A stretch of DNA of 64,000 nucleotides, taken from assembly GCF_902686445.1 (NCBI RefSeq), contig NC_062217.1, positions 168,731,098 through 168,795,097 on the forward strand. Reading direction: 5' to 3'. Within the stretch, counting starts at the first letter, position 1, and each line of letters begins with the position of its first letter. The notes under the pieces were generated by a model. The model was given only the letters and a program-made list of their open reading frames with translations, was not told where the DNA came from and ran no database searches. Source of the stretch: Sciurus carolinensis (taxonomy: Eukaryota; Chordata; Mammalia; Rodentia; Sciuridae). Shown here piece by piece: positions 1 through 8,082 of this stretch. The translations under genes and the position numbers were made by a program.

Positions 1-1027
1 ATCAGATGGCAAGAAAGCAGAACTTGCTCCTGGCTGAAGGGGGCTGGTTGTTCCCCAGGCACAGGTAGGGCTTCACCATGATTCAGAGGCCCAGGGAAGC
101 CGCCATGATTGTTGGTCCTGTCCTCTTGGCTCTGGCCTCTGAAGGTCTATACTTTTTTTCTAGGCGCTGCCCAAGCCACAGGGACAGTCATTCTTTGAGG
201 ACCCACAACTCTTTGGAGGCCATTGACTCGAGGGCCTCATGGTGGAGTTTCCGCAACGCAACGTTACGTCCCCACCCTCCTCTGCACCTTTCTTTACTTA
301 AGAATAGGAAGACCATTCGTCTGCGAAGGCTGTGGCTTCTGTGGTCAGAGGTCACACCAAGCGAGGCGGAATTTGATCAGCTCCACAGAAGAGGTTTGGA
401 AGACTTGCTCTGGGGGCCCAGGGAGGTGCCTCTGCGGAGGGCCTCGCTTCCGGCCGGCAGCGGAAGCCGACGGGCCTCAGGACGCGGCATGAGGACGCGT
501 CCGTGGAGCCCCCGTAGTTATGCCTGGGTGCCGGTCCAGGCGTGGAGGGATGTCCCAGCGGCCCTCTTGGTGCTGCTGCTCTGGCACAGTGACGGGCAGG
601 AAGCCGGCACAGAACGAAGGCGTGGGAAGTGGTGGTAGAGAGACCAACCGGGTCTGGTGCAGATGGTGGGCGGCTCCCACGTCAGGTCAGAGGTGGGCCT
701 CTCCCAATTCTCTTGGCCTCAGGAAGCCACCTGAGATCCCTGAAGCTGGTGGGCATGCCACGCTGGGAAAATGAATCAAAAACAGACGCTGTCCTTCTGT
801 CCACTTGAAATTGTTTGTGACGAGAACTTAGTAGAGGTGACCCCGCCTGCAATCCTCAGAAGTCTCCTCTTCGACAGTTCCTCCATCCACATCTGGCCAT
901 CTAGACTGTGTCAAGGCCTGATGCCATCGTCCCACCACCCAGTGCAGCTCTAAGGCTGGACAGCCCTGGGAGATCTCTTCTAAGGACCAAGGATCAACCA
1001 TTTTTTTTCTTCTTTTTTTTGCCATAA
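1..1027. other. Unique flanking DNA, no gene seen
   Basis: GC-moderate sequence with a small CpG-rich patch around 430-520. The open frames here overlap on both strands and show no recognisable domain. A poly-T run lies at about 1002-1019. Confidence 0.5.
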
Positions 1028-1160
1028 AGGATGATTGAAAATACACGTGGACTTTGTGGGCCATACAGTTTCTGCTGTTGGTGCTGGAAAGTAGCCATCG
1101 ACAACAAGTAAATGGATGAGCGTGACTGTTTTCCAATAAAACTTTATTTATAAAAATAGT
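1028..1160 (+). mobile_element. Old hAT-type DNA transposon fragment
   Basis: Contains the run GACTTTGTGGGCCATACAG and later CCAATAAAACTTTATTTA, typical of a common non-autonomous mammalian hAT-like element. Another piece of the same kind is at 16,030-16,190. Exact subfamily not assigned. Confidence 0.6.
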
Positions 1161-2290
1161 TGGTGGCCTGAGTTCAGCTGACTGTGGGCATAGCCTAAGA
1201 TGATTTGGGACCTGATCCTCTCTTCAGGGCTTTTGCCTCTTGGCTCCCACATGGGGCCACCATTGGTGAGGACTTCTAATCTGGTTGCCTGGACCAGAGG
1301 AGGGGCTGAAGTTGGCTCCTCAGTCGCCAGAGTGGCGTTAACCAGACCCTGTGGTCTTGGCAAGCACCCAGGCTCCGGCCAAGCACACAGGTAGCTCGAG
1401 AGGTGAAGGCGGAGCCCAGGCTGCCCGAGGACGTGGCGGCGAGGGCGCACTTAAGAGGACCTGGACCTCCCAGCCCAGCACCTCCTGGTCCCACTCCTCA
1501 TCATTTCACAAAGGGCCACTTGTCAGAAATTCCTCTGCTGGCCACTGTTGACATTGCTGTCACTCTCCATTGGCGGGCCCCCTTCACTGATATGACGGAC
1601 AGTTTCAAACATGCTTGGAAATGCCGTCAGCTGTCCTTTGGAGGACAGCCCACCGGGACCTGATGAGCCAGAGCTGCTCGGAGGCCATTCCTTCCTGGAT
1701 GACATGTCCTAAGTGGCAGGTAATCCTTCCCTTAATCTCCTTGCTGCCCTGCACGGCTTATGGTAACCGATACCCCTGTGAATGGCACGGAGTCCGATTG
1801 AGTTACCTGGCGAGGCCCGGCTCCTTCCTGCTCCTCTCCTAATGGAATGTGTTCAGATAAAGGCACCTTGAAGTTGGCCACAGTCTCCCGAGATGCCGCT
1901 CTAAAGGGAAAATTTGATTTCCCCCAGGCTGCAGCCCAAATTAGGTTTTTATTTTCCCTGAAGTATTCCACCCAGGCTCCCCCATGGGGGCCACTGCACA
2001 CCTGTCTACAATTAGGGCCTGGGGCTGGGCTGGGGAGAACCCTTGGGGCTTAACTGCTTCCTACAGTGGCTTTGGCCTCTGAGTCCAGGGTCAGAGTAAC
2101 CCTGACTCTTGGGGAATTTCACTACCCAAATTCTTCTTTTCCCACCATGATTAAGGACTGTTCTACAGCCTGCTGGGTCACAGGGTCTTCATGGATTCAC
2201 TGGGACTGGAAGACTGAGTGACTTGATTTGGTCATTTGCAAACTTGTCTCTGGATTCTGGTCCCTCTCACTGGGGACATGGAAGACAGCC
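1161..2290. other. Unique DNA, no gene seen
   Basis: No domain, RNA gene or young repeat recognised. The overlapping open frames look like chance. Confidence 0.45.
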
Positions 2291-2430
2291 TCATGGAGCA
2301 GAGAGAGCCTTGCACTGGGTCCTTGAAACTAGCCTCTGACCTCTGAATTGTAGACTTACTTAGTGGGTGACCTTGACTATATCCCTGTCCTGGGCCTGTT
2401 TGTGAAATAGCTTGGTTAAATGATCCTTCA
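2291..2430 (+). repeat. Probable MIR fragment
   Basis: The series 'gtgggtgaccttg...ccctgtcctgggcctgtttgtgaaat' follows the MIR pattern. It is diverged and the ends are uncertain. Confidence 0.4.
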
Positions 2431-2655
2431 GGCCAGGCATGATGGTGCATACCTGTAATCCCAGCTACTTGGGAGGCTGAGGCAGGAGGATCACAAATTT
2501 GAGGCCAGCTTCCAACTTAGTAAATTCCTGCCTCAAAATAAATAAAAAGGGCCAGGGTTGGAGTTCAGTGGTGGAATGCCTCTGGGTTCAATCCCTAGTA
2601 CCAAAATAAAATAAAATAAAATAAAATAAAATAAAAAAGTAAAATAAAATAAAAC
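2431..2655 (+). mobile_element. B1/ID-type composite SINE
   Basis: A B1-like head (GGCCAGGCATGATGGTGCAT, then 'ctgtaatcccagctacttgggaggctgaggc' split by usual changes) joins an ID-type tail (GGGTTCAATCCCTAGTACC) and an (AAAAT)n tail to 2655. This head-tail combination is what points to a sciurid-type rodent. Confidence 0.9.
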
Positions 2656-3224
2656 AATCAGGTTTAGGGTTGCCAGATTTAGCCAATCAGTGTGAGTATG
2701 CCCTATTCCACATCCGGGGCCCACTTAATCTAAAAAATGATCTGAGGTTTATTTGACATTCAGATTGAAGTGGGTATGTTTGACCCCCCAGCCTCTCCTG
2801 TGGCTTCACCTCAAGTACCTTCTGAATCCCCACTTCGAGGTGCCTTTCTCGGTTCTCCGACTTGTGCTCGTGATGTTCTCCTGACTTGTATTCGCGCTCA
2901 AACCCAGGTCTGTTGAAGCGGGGTCCCCGGCAGCACCTCCCGTGCCGAAAGGCGTCCCTGGCACCGAGCTGGCGTCGGGTGGGGACTGGTTGAATGGGAG
3001 GGTGAAGGGTCTCCAGCTCAACCCACATCCCAGGGCCGTTCGACCTTTGTTTGACCTTCACGTGGTGTTGGCTCCAGGCCAGCGGGACTGCGTCCTTTCC
3101 CGAGCACCCTGCCTTTGTCCACGGTGGCTCCTCCTTCAGCTCCCGTCCGCCCCTCGTGGTGCGGCGTTGCACTGGGCAGAATCCTGAGCGCTGGAGCCGC
3201 CTGGCCGGGGGCTGATTCCCGCTT
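2656..3224. other. Unique DNA, CpG-rich in part
   Basis: The start (2660-2760) resembles an old repeat beginning GGTTGCCAGATTTAGCC. From about 2850 to 3200 CpGs are frequent. No exon recognised. Confidence 0.4.
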
Positions 3225-3335
3225 CTCCACTGCGTGTCTTTAACTCTCTGTGCCTCATTTTCTCACCTACAAGCTGGAGGCAACTCTATAACCTAGTGAA
3301 GGACGTGCATGGTGTTATTAGAATAAGGACTCTTC
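3225..3335 (+). repeat. MIR fragment
   Basis: 'ctctgtgcctcattttctcacctacaagctgg' matches the MIR core in + orientation. Diverged; ends approximate. Confidence 0.55.
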
Positions 3336-3959
3336 CTATTCCATCCACGAGTCCCAGCCTACCGTCCCATGGGGCCGCCTCCTCTACAAAGTCCTCCAGG
3401 GTTGAAGACCCAGCTCTACCTAGAGACCTCCAGAACTTTCCATGTCCTCGAATGTGAAGGGGTGCATGGTGCTTCCTTTTACCCACTCAGGAGAAATATC
3501 CACACCGGCACAGTGCCCGGCAGCGAGGGTGCTCTGCCAACGCCCGTGGTCAGCCTCTGCCAGGCCTGCAGGAGACCTGGCGACCGAGCTCTGGGTCTGG
3601 GGCTCCTGGTTCCACAAAGGCTCCTGTTTGTGACTGAGCCCAAGCAAGAAGCTGGACGTGCAGCCCAGAGTCCTGAGGCCACTGTCCAGAGGGACAGGAA
3701 CACGTGACCTGTCCAACTCCCTACCTAACAGAAGAAGTCTGCTGGGGGGACGGTGGAGAGGGTGGCCATCCCGAAGTCACTACCTCCCTGGTCCACGCAG
3801 GCCCAGACTGGGGGGCCGGGAGCGGAGAAGGTGGCGCACTGTCCCTCCCAGCATGCTTCTCCCGGGGCTCGGGGCCTGATATATGGCGTACACATTCCCT
3901 ACACCACCAGCTCCTCACCTCGAGAATAAAGGTCACTGTGAGCTTCAGCGGTTTGAGCT
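3336..3959. other. Unique DNA, no gene seen
   Basis: GC-rich sequence with overlapping chance frames on both strands. Nothing recognised. Confidence 0.4.
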
Positions 3960-4222
3960 AGTAAAGATTTTTATAAAAACTCACTGTCTTGATTTGTGTT
4001 CAAGTACTTTAAAGTTCACATATTTCTTGCTTGAACTTTGCTGGCTGTAGTCATTTCATCCGCAATCAGCCTGGATTGGTGCTGCTTATTCAGAGCCCAT
4101 CAATTACAGAGACCGGACTGCGGCGCCCGCTGCCCGTTCGCAGGCTCTGCCCCAGGCGAGCCGATTTATCTGACATTTAATAAGGAGTTTTAGATTTTGC
4201 GGCTTATCAGAAGAGCAGGGCA
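3960..4222. promoter_or_regulatory. Candidate conserved non-coding element
   Basis: A block of lower GC with homeodomain-like and other factor-like words (CAATCAG, CATCAATTAC, TTTAATAAGG) within GC-rich surroundings. It has no repeat signature and no open frame of note. This texture is common in deeply conserved enhancers. Conservation itself cannot be seen from one sequence. Confidence 0.3.
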
Positions 4223-4639
4223 CGAGTGCGGGTGAGCCGGTGAATCCCAAATCAGCGGCTACTCGGGGATCCCTCCCTGCAGCCCACTCTGGTCCTGCAG
4301 GGCTGCTCTGGGAGGTGGCAGGTCCCTCTTCTGCCCTGTGCTTTGGTTGTGCCTTCTGTCTTCTCCTAAAATTGTTTTACGGTTGGTGTCTTGAAATGGT
4401 TCCAGTGTTGAGAGGCCAGTGGGAGAAGCCCAAGCCCAGCCTTGGCAGGGAGAGGGGCTCTGAAATGGTAAACCGGGATCGATCGAGAGCTCGGGGTAAC
4501 GATGAAGATTCAAGCGACGTGTGATGACCGTGGACGTGAAGAGGATGAGGTCCCGGCTCTCAGTGTGGCGGAAGAGCAGTCTGGGGCGTGAATGCCGGGT
4601 GCTCGGACTGGCTGGGGGAGCCGGGTCTCCAACAGAGGC
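4223..4639. other. Unique DNA directly left of the provirus
   Basis: No gene or repeat recognised. It is continuous with 11,697 onward if the provirus and one target copy are removed. Confidence 0.5.
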
Positions 4640-4645
4640 GTCGAC
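4640..4645. other. Target-site duplication, left copy (GTCGAC)
   Basis: The six bases directly before the 5' LTR are identical to the six directly after the 3' LTR (11691-11696). This marks the integrase-generated staggered cut and shows that both proviral ends are original. Confidence 0.95.
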
Positions 4646-4780
4646 TGTCAGGGACCAAGAAGTTCTCATTCTGAGAACATTCTGACCTTTACAATAAGCA
4701 GCAGCGCCCCTCCCCCCTCCTGGCTGATAATTCTGACAGTATGGCGCCTATGGTGCCGTCCCTGCTTCTCTTCCGGGACT

Positions 4781-4826
4781 TCACCTTCCCGCCGTTGCGA
4801 ACCTCACCTTCCCGCCGGTGCGAACT
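4781..4826 (+). promoter_or_regulatory. 23-bp tandem repeat in U3 (enhancer-like)
   Basis: Two adjacent 23-bp units (4781-4803 and 4804-4826), each starting TCACCTTCCCGCC, differing at two positions. The GC-rich repeat sits about 80 bp upstream of the TATA box, where retroviral enhancers and promoter-proximal sites lie. The second copy is at 11428-11473. Function is inferred from position only. Confidence 0.6.
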
Positions 4827-4902
4827 TGCAGCCTATCAGGAGCCCAATAGAAGAACACAGCCAACCAGGCTGCACCTCGTCATACCCCTCATTCCCTGAG
4901 CA

Positions 4903-4910
4903 TATAAATA
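4903..4910 (+). promoter_or_regulatory. LTR TATA box (TATAAATA)
   Basis: A strong TATA motif within the 5' LTR. Transcription would start about 25-30 bases downstream, near 4932-4940. The 3' LTR has the same box at 11550-11557. Confidence 0.85.
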
Positions 4911-5045
4911 CCCCTGTGTGAACAATAAAAATTTGCAGCTTGATCAGAATTCCTGTCTTGCTGCCTCTCCCTGCATCTCTTGTCCCTTCATTCCTTCTCT
5001 CTTAGGTTTGCCTTTCCGCGTTGATGTCCCGCGGGTCGGGACAGT

Positions 5046-5063
5046 TGGCGCCCAACGTGGGGC
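5046..5063 (+). promoter_or_regulatory. Primer-binding site, tRNA-Lys1,2 type
   Basis: TGGCGCCCAACGTGGGGC begins two bases after the 5' LTR. It fits the 3' end of tRNA-Lys (CUU anticodon, Lys1,2), the primer used by Mason-Pfizer-type betaretroviruses. It is not the Lys3 primer of MMTV or the Phe primer of mouse IAP. An intact primer site is required for minus-strand DNA synthesis. Confidence 0.9.
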
Positions 5064-5200
5064 TCGAGCCTTTGTTTGAGAAGCGAACGCTGCCCTCTGG
5101 GGAAGACTTGGCCAAGCGGGATTCGGGATCGCCTCGGTGGACGCGACCGGGAGTCAGATCCAGGAGGAAATTGAGGCCAGCGCAAGGTGAGTGACGCACC
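5064..5200 (+). other. Retroviral leader before gag
   Basis: 137 bases between the primer site and the gag start codon. This is where dimerisation and packaging signals normally lie, though I cannot point to a specific structure. It ends with a consensus splice donor 15 bases before the gag AUG. Confidence 0.7.
5183..5191 (+). promoter_or_regulatory. Major splice donor (CAAG|GTGAGT)
   Basis: A near-perfect mammalian donor just upstream of gag, with the cut before 5186. In betaretroviruses a leader donor makes the spliced env message. It is kept although env is gone, and may pair with the acceptor at 10,813-10,814. Confidence 0.7.
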
Positions 5201-7321
5201 ATGGGACAAGCAGTTTCGTCACATGATTTGTTTCTGACGGGTCTCGAGGAGGCCCTCAAGACTCGGGGAGCGCGTGTTAAGAAAAAGGATTTAAGATCAT
5301 TCTTTTCATACATAGAGGATTTGTGTCCTTGGTTTCCCCTCGAGGGGTCAATTGATGGTAAAAGGTGGCTCAGAGTAGGAGACTGCCTCAAAGATTATTA
5401 TGAGACTTTTGGTCCTCAAAAGGTGCCTGTCACTGCCTTTTCTTATTGGAATTTAATTAATGAGATTCTTAAAAGCTCACCCTTTGACAGTGGTACTTTA
5501 AAACTTGTAAAGATTGGGGAGCAGGCAATGCAATCCACCTCTCGCCCCCCATCGGCATGCCCTTCGGTTAGTATTCAAATGCCCCCTACTAAGCCTTCTC
5601 AGGACCCTGGGACCCTCCCAGACCCCGGGAACCTCCCAGACCCCACCTTACCAAAAAAGTCCCCTAAAAGTCCCCCTAAGATTTATCCGGTTTTAAATCC
5701 CTATGATGACGTGACCCCAGAGGAGGAGGCTACCCTGGAGGAGGCAGCGGCTCGATACCATTCTCCAGACCTGCCACCTCTTAAAAATCCACCTCCCTCT
5801 TATATACCCCCTGCCTTTCGTGCTCCGGCCCTTCAGGGACCTACTGCCCCCCCAGACATTTTTTCCCCACTTCCCTTGCCTAATCTAACCCCTTTACGCG
5901 AGTCTCTCCAACATAGGCGGGAACAAATCCAACTTTTAAAAGAACTAAAAGCCCTTGATGCCGAGCTTCGCTCACTGGCCTTGGGCACGGAGTTAACACA
6001 AACTGGCCCAAGACCCCTCAATACTCGTAAGGTGAAGCCACGTGGTCAGCCTGTTCTTGCCTTTCCAGTCACTCGCAGTCAAGCAGATCAGCCCGCACAA
6101 ACTGAAGCAGAGAATTTAAAAGGAAGTCAGGAAGAGGAATCAGGGGAGGAACAAGAGGTAGAACCAGAGAGGGAACAAGAGGAGGACCAGGAATCAGGGG
6201 ATGAGGAGGAGCCCACCTCTGGACAGAGTGGAGCCCTTGGTTCTTATAAAAGGCTGAGCCTCCGCTTTCTTGAAAGACTTAAAAAGGCTTGTACACAGTA
6301 TGGCCCCACTGCACCTTATACACTGGCCTTGCTAGAGAACCATAGTACACAGTGGCTCACCCCTAATGATTGGAAATTTTTGGCCCGAGCCACCCTCAGT
6401 GCGGGTGACTTCCTGTTGTGGAACGCAGACTTTAGGGAATACTGTCGGGAAACTGCCCAAAAAAATTCAACCAAGGCTTCCTCTAAATCCTGGACCTATG
6501 TTAAACTAGTGGGTAATGCGCCATTTGATACTAACCCTAAACAGGCACGCTTTCCTACTGGGCTCCTAGCACAGGTTCAAACTGCTGGTTTGCATGCTTG
6601 GAGACGGCTCCCTCAAAAGGGCTCGGCCACCACCTCCCTAGCAAAAATTCGTCAGGGTCCTGACGAGCCTTACAGTGACTTTGTTGCCCGGCTTAATCTA
6701 ACTGCGGAGTGCTTACTTGGACCAAGTGAAAACGAGAGCTCCTTTGTAAAATATCTTGCCTTTGAAAATGCCAACCCAATATGTCAAGATGTTCTTCGGC
6801 CCCACAAAGATAAAGGGGACCTTTCTGACTTCATTAGGCTGTGTGCTGGGGTAGGAACAGCCCATGCCATGGGTCTCGCCATTGGTGCCGCCTTCACCAA
6901 GGCCCTTCACCACCCTGGCCCACGTACTTGCTTTACTTGCAAACAACCTGGCCATTTTGTGCGAGACTGCCCAACAGGGAAACTGGGTCAAGGACCCATA
7001 TCTCCTCAAACAGGGGCTAAACCACCTCCGCTCACCCTTTGCCCTAAATGTGGTAAAGGTCGCCACTGGGCCAAGGAGTGTAGATCCAAGACCAATGCCC
7101 TTGGACAGCCTATTCCCTCTAACTTCTCGGGAAACTCCTCTCGGGGCCAGCCCCTGGCCCCGACCACCCCCAGAGCAAACCCAGGGGCAATAAGGTTTGT
7201 TCCCTCTCAGACTCCCAACCCAATCCAGGCTCCCTGTCCTTCTCCACAATCACCTCCCTCCAACGTGCTACCCCAGGCAGCGCAGGATTGGACCTCTGTG
7301 CCTCCACCGATACAATATTAG
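5201..7321 (+). CDS. gag: Gag polyprotein, intact (706 aa)
   Basis: Structural polyprotein (matrix, spacer region, capsid, nucleocapsid). It starts MGQAVS, a good N-myristoylation signal, so it should be membrane-targeted. Two late-domain motifs follow: PPSY at residues 198-201 and PTAP at 214-217. Next come a strongly acidic stretch (about 305-345) and the capsid with the major homology region at about 485-498 (QG..E....F..RL). The nucleocapsid has two CX2CX4HX4C zinc knuckles (577-590 and 614-627). The length is normal for a betaretroviral Gag and there is no stop or frameshift. The end overlaps the pro frame; the GGGAAAC slip site at 7129-7135 diverts a share of ribosomes into Pro. The AUG is the first good start after the leader. 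Product assignment is near certain; cleavage sites are not assigned. Confidence 0.97.
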   Translation: MGQAVSSHDLFLTGLEEALKTRGARVKKKDLRSFFSYIEDLCPWFPLEGSIDGKRWLRVGDCLKDYYETFGPQKVPVTAFSYWNLINEILKSSPFDSGTLKLVKIGEQAMQSTSRPPSACPSVSIQMPPTKPSQDPGTLPDPGNLPDPTLPKKSPKSPPKIYPVLNPYDDVTPEEEATLEEAAARYHSPDLPPLKNPPPSYIPPAFRAPALQGPTAPPDIFSPLPLPNLTPLRESLQHRREQIQLLKELKALDAELRSLALGTELTQTGPRPLNTRKVKPRGQPVLAFPVTRSQADQPAQTEAENLKGSQEEESGEEQEVEPEREQEEDQESGDEEEPTSGQSGALGSYKRLSLRFLERLKKACTQYGPTAPYTLALLENHSTQWLTPNDWKFLARATLSAGDFLLWNADFREYCRETAQKNSTKASSKSWTYVKLVGNAPFDTNPKQARFPTGLLAQVQTAGLHAWRRLPQKGSATTSLAKIRQGPDEPYSDFVARLNLTAECLLGPSENESSFVKYLAFENANPICQDVLRPHKDKGDLSDFIRLCAGVGTAHAMGLAIGAAFTKALHHPGPRTCFTCKQPGHFVRDCPTGKLGQGPISPQTGAKPPPLTLCPKCGKGRHWAKECRSKTNALGQPIPSNFSGNSSRGQPLAPTTPRANPGAIRFVPSQTPNPIQAPCPSPQSPPSNVLPQAAQDWTSVPPPIQY

Positions 7322-8082
7322 ACTCTATGCAAGGACCTCAAATAATACCCACTAGGGTTGTAGGCCCCCCTCCACCTCATATGTGTGCTCTTATTCTTGG
7401 GAGAGCTTCTACCACCTTACAAGGGGTTCAGGTCTTCCCTGGCATCATTGATAATGATTACACTGGAGAAATTAAAATACTGGCCACAGCTGTTAACGGA
7501 GTAGCTGCCATCCCTGCAGGAACAAAAATTGCACAATTAATACTCCTTCCCCTCAATTCAGGAAATTCACCAGGAAACACAGCCTCTTTAGGTTCCTCTG
7601 ATGTGTATTGGGTCCAACCTATCTCCCACAAAAGACCCACTCTTACCTTATTTATTGAAGGAAAGAAATTCCAAGGGATCCTAGATACTGGTGCGGACGC
7701 CACAGTTATTTCTCAAAAATATTGGCCATCAGAATGGCCCCTCACCTCATCACTAACTGACCTTAAAGGAATAGGGCAGTCAAGAAACCCCTTAGTTAGC
7801 TCCAGGGTGCTTAATTGGACTGACACAAAAGATAACACAGGGAATAAAGGAACCGTTACCCCCTTCGTTGTTCCTGATCTCCCTGTCAACCTTTGGGGAC
7901 GAGACATTCTAAGCCAAATGAAAGTTATTCTTGCTAGTCCCGACTCTTTAGTCACTCATCAAATGCTTCGTATGGGCTTTATCCCTGGTACAGGCCTTGG
8001 AAGGCTAGGACAAGGACAGGTTGAGCCTGTACAGCCCATACAAAAAACAGACAAATTTGGACTTGGGTATGTGGATTTTTAG
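7123..8082 (+). CDS. pro: Pro: dUTPase-protease with C-terminal G-patch, intact
   Basis: Made as a Gag-Pro fusion by -1 shift at 7129-7135; there is no start codon of its own, and the frame opens after the stop at 7120-7122. The first part is a dUTPase: GSAGLDLCA (from about 7276), GRAST, the motif with IIDNDYTGE (about 7443-7470) and KIAQL. It would lower dUTP during reverse transcription. The usual glycine-rich fifth motif looks diverged. Next is an aspartic protease with active-site DTGA at 7684-7695, acting as a dimer to process Gag and Pol. A G-patch (about 7970-8030) closes the protein. dUTPase plus protease plus G-patch is the betaretroviral arrangement. No stop interrupts it; it ends with TAG at 8080-8082, overlapping the pol frame. 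Confidence 0.95.
   Translation, partial: LLGKLLSGPAPGPDHPQSKPRGNKVCSLSDSQPNPGSLSFSTITSLQRATPGSAGLDLCASTDTILDSMQGPQIIPTRVVGPPPPHMCALILGRASTTLQGVQVFPGIIDNDYTGEIKILATAVNGVAAIPAGTKIAQLILLPLNSGNSPGNTASLGSSDVYWVQPISHKRPTLTLFIEGKKFQGILDTGADATVISQKYWPSEWPLTSSLTDLKGIGQSRNPLVSSRVLNWTDTKDNTGNKGTVTPFVVPDLPVNLWGRDILSQMKVILASPDSLVTHQMLRMGFIPGTGLGRLGQGQVEPVQPIQKTDKFGLGYVDF
7129..7135 (+). promoter_or_regulatory. gag-pro -1 frameshift slippery site (GGGAAAC)
   Basis: G GGA AAC lies in the correct gag register (codons GGA AAC). The pro frame has a stop at 7120-7122, so it opens just before this site, and is free of stops from here to 8080. The same heptamer type is used at the gag-pro junction of Mason-Pfizer-type viruses. 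Confidence 0.93.
7143..7188 (+). promoter_or_regulatory. Predicted frameshift-stimulating RNA pseudoknot
   Basis: Seven bases after the slip site, GGGGCCA (7143-7149) can pair with TGGCCCC (7155-7161), seven pairs. The five-base loop between them, GCCCC (7150-7154), pairs perfectly with GGGGC at 7184-7188. This is an H-type pseudoknot with the spacing typical of -1 signals. The second loop (22 nt) is longer than in the best-studied examples. Pairing is read directly from the sequence; stimulation is inferred. Confidence 0.8.
8073..8079 (+). promoter_or_regulatory. pro-pol -1 frameshift slippery site (GGATTTT)
   Basis: G GAT TTT directly precedes the pro stop codon TAG (8080-8082) and is in the right register. 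A -1 slip reads GGA TTT TTA and enters pol, which is open from 8025. It differs by one base from the MMTV pro-pol site. I find only a short stem just downstream (GGTC/GACC near 8087-8097) and no clear pseudoknot. Confidence 0.8.

Larger units (their letters stand above)
4646..5043 (+). repeat. 5' LTR of the provirus (398 bp)
   Basis: Begins TGTCAGGGACC and ends GGGACA. It contains a TATA box (4903-4910), an AATAAA signal only 13 bases further on (4924-4929) and, upstream in U3, a 23-bp tandem repeat (4781-4826). With the AATAAA lying before the expected cap site, R must be short, as in type D viruses. It drives full-length transcription in this copy. I see no difference from the 3' LTR. Confidence 0.97.

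Noticed and set aside
4640..4645. GTCGAC as a cloning-site artefact
   Set aside because: It sits exactly at both LTR termini with unique host DNA beyond, as a 6-bp integrase duplication should.
8042..8048. AAAAAAC, a classic slippery heptamer, near the pro-pol junction
   Set aside because: It is out of register with the pro codons (CAA AAA ACA), so it cannot act as X XXY YYZ. GGATTTT at 8073 is in register and next to the stop.
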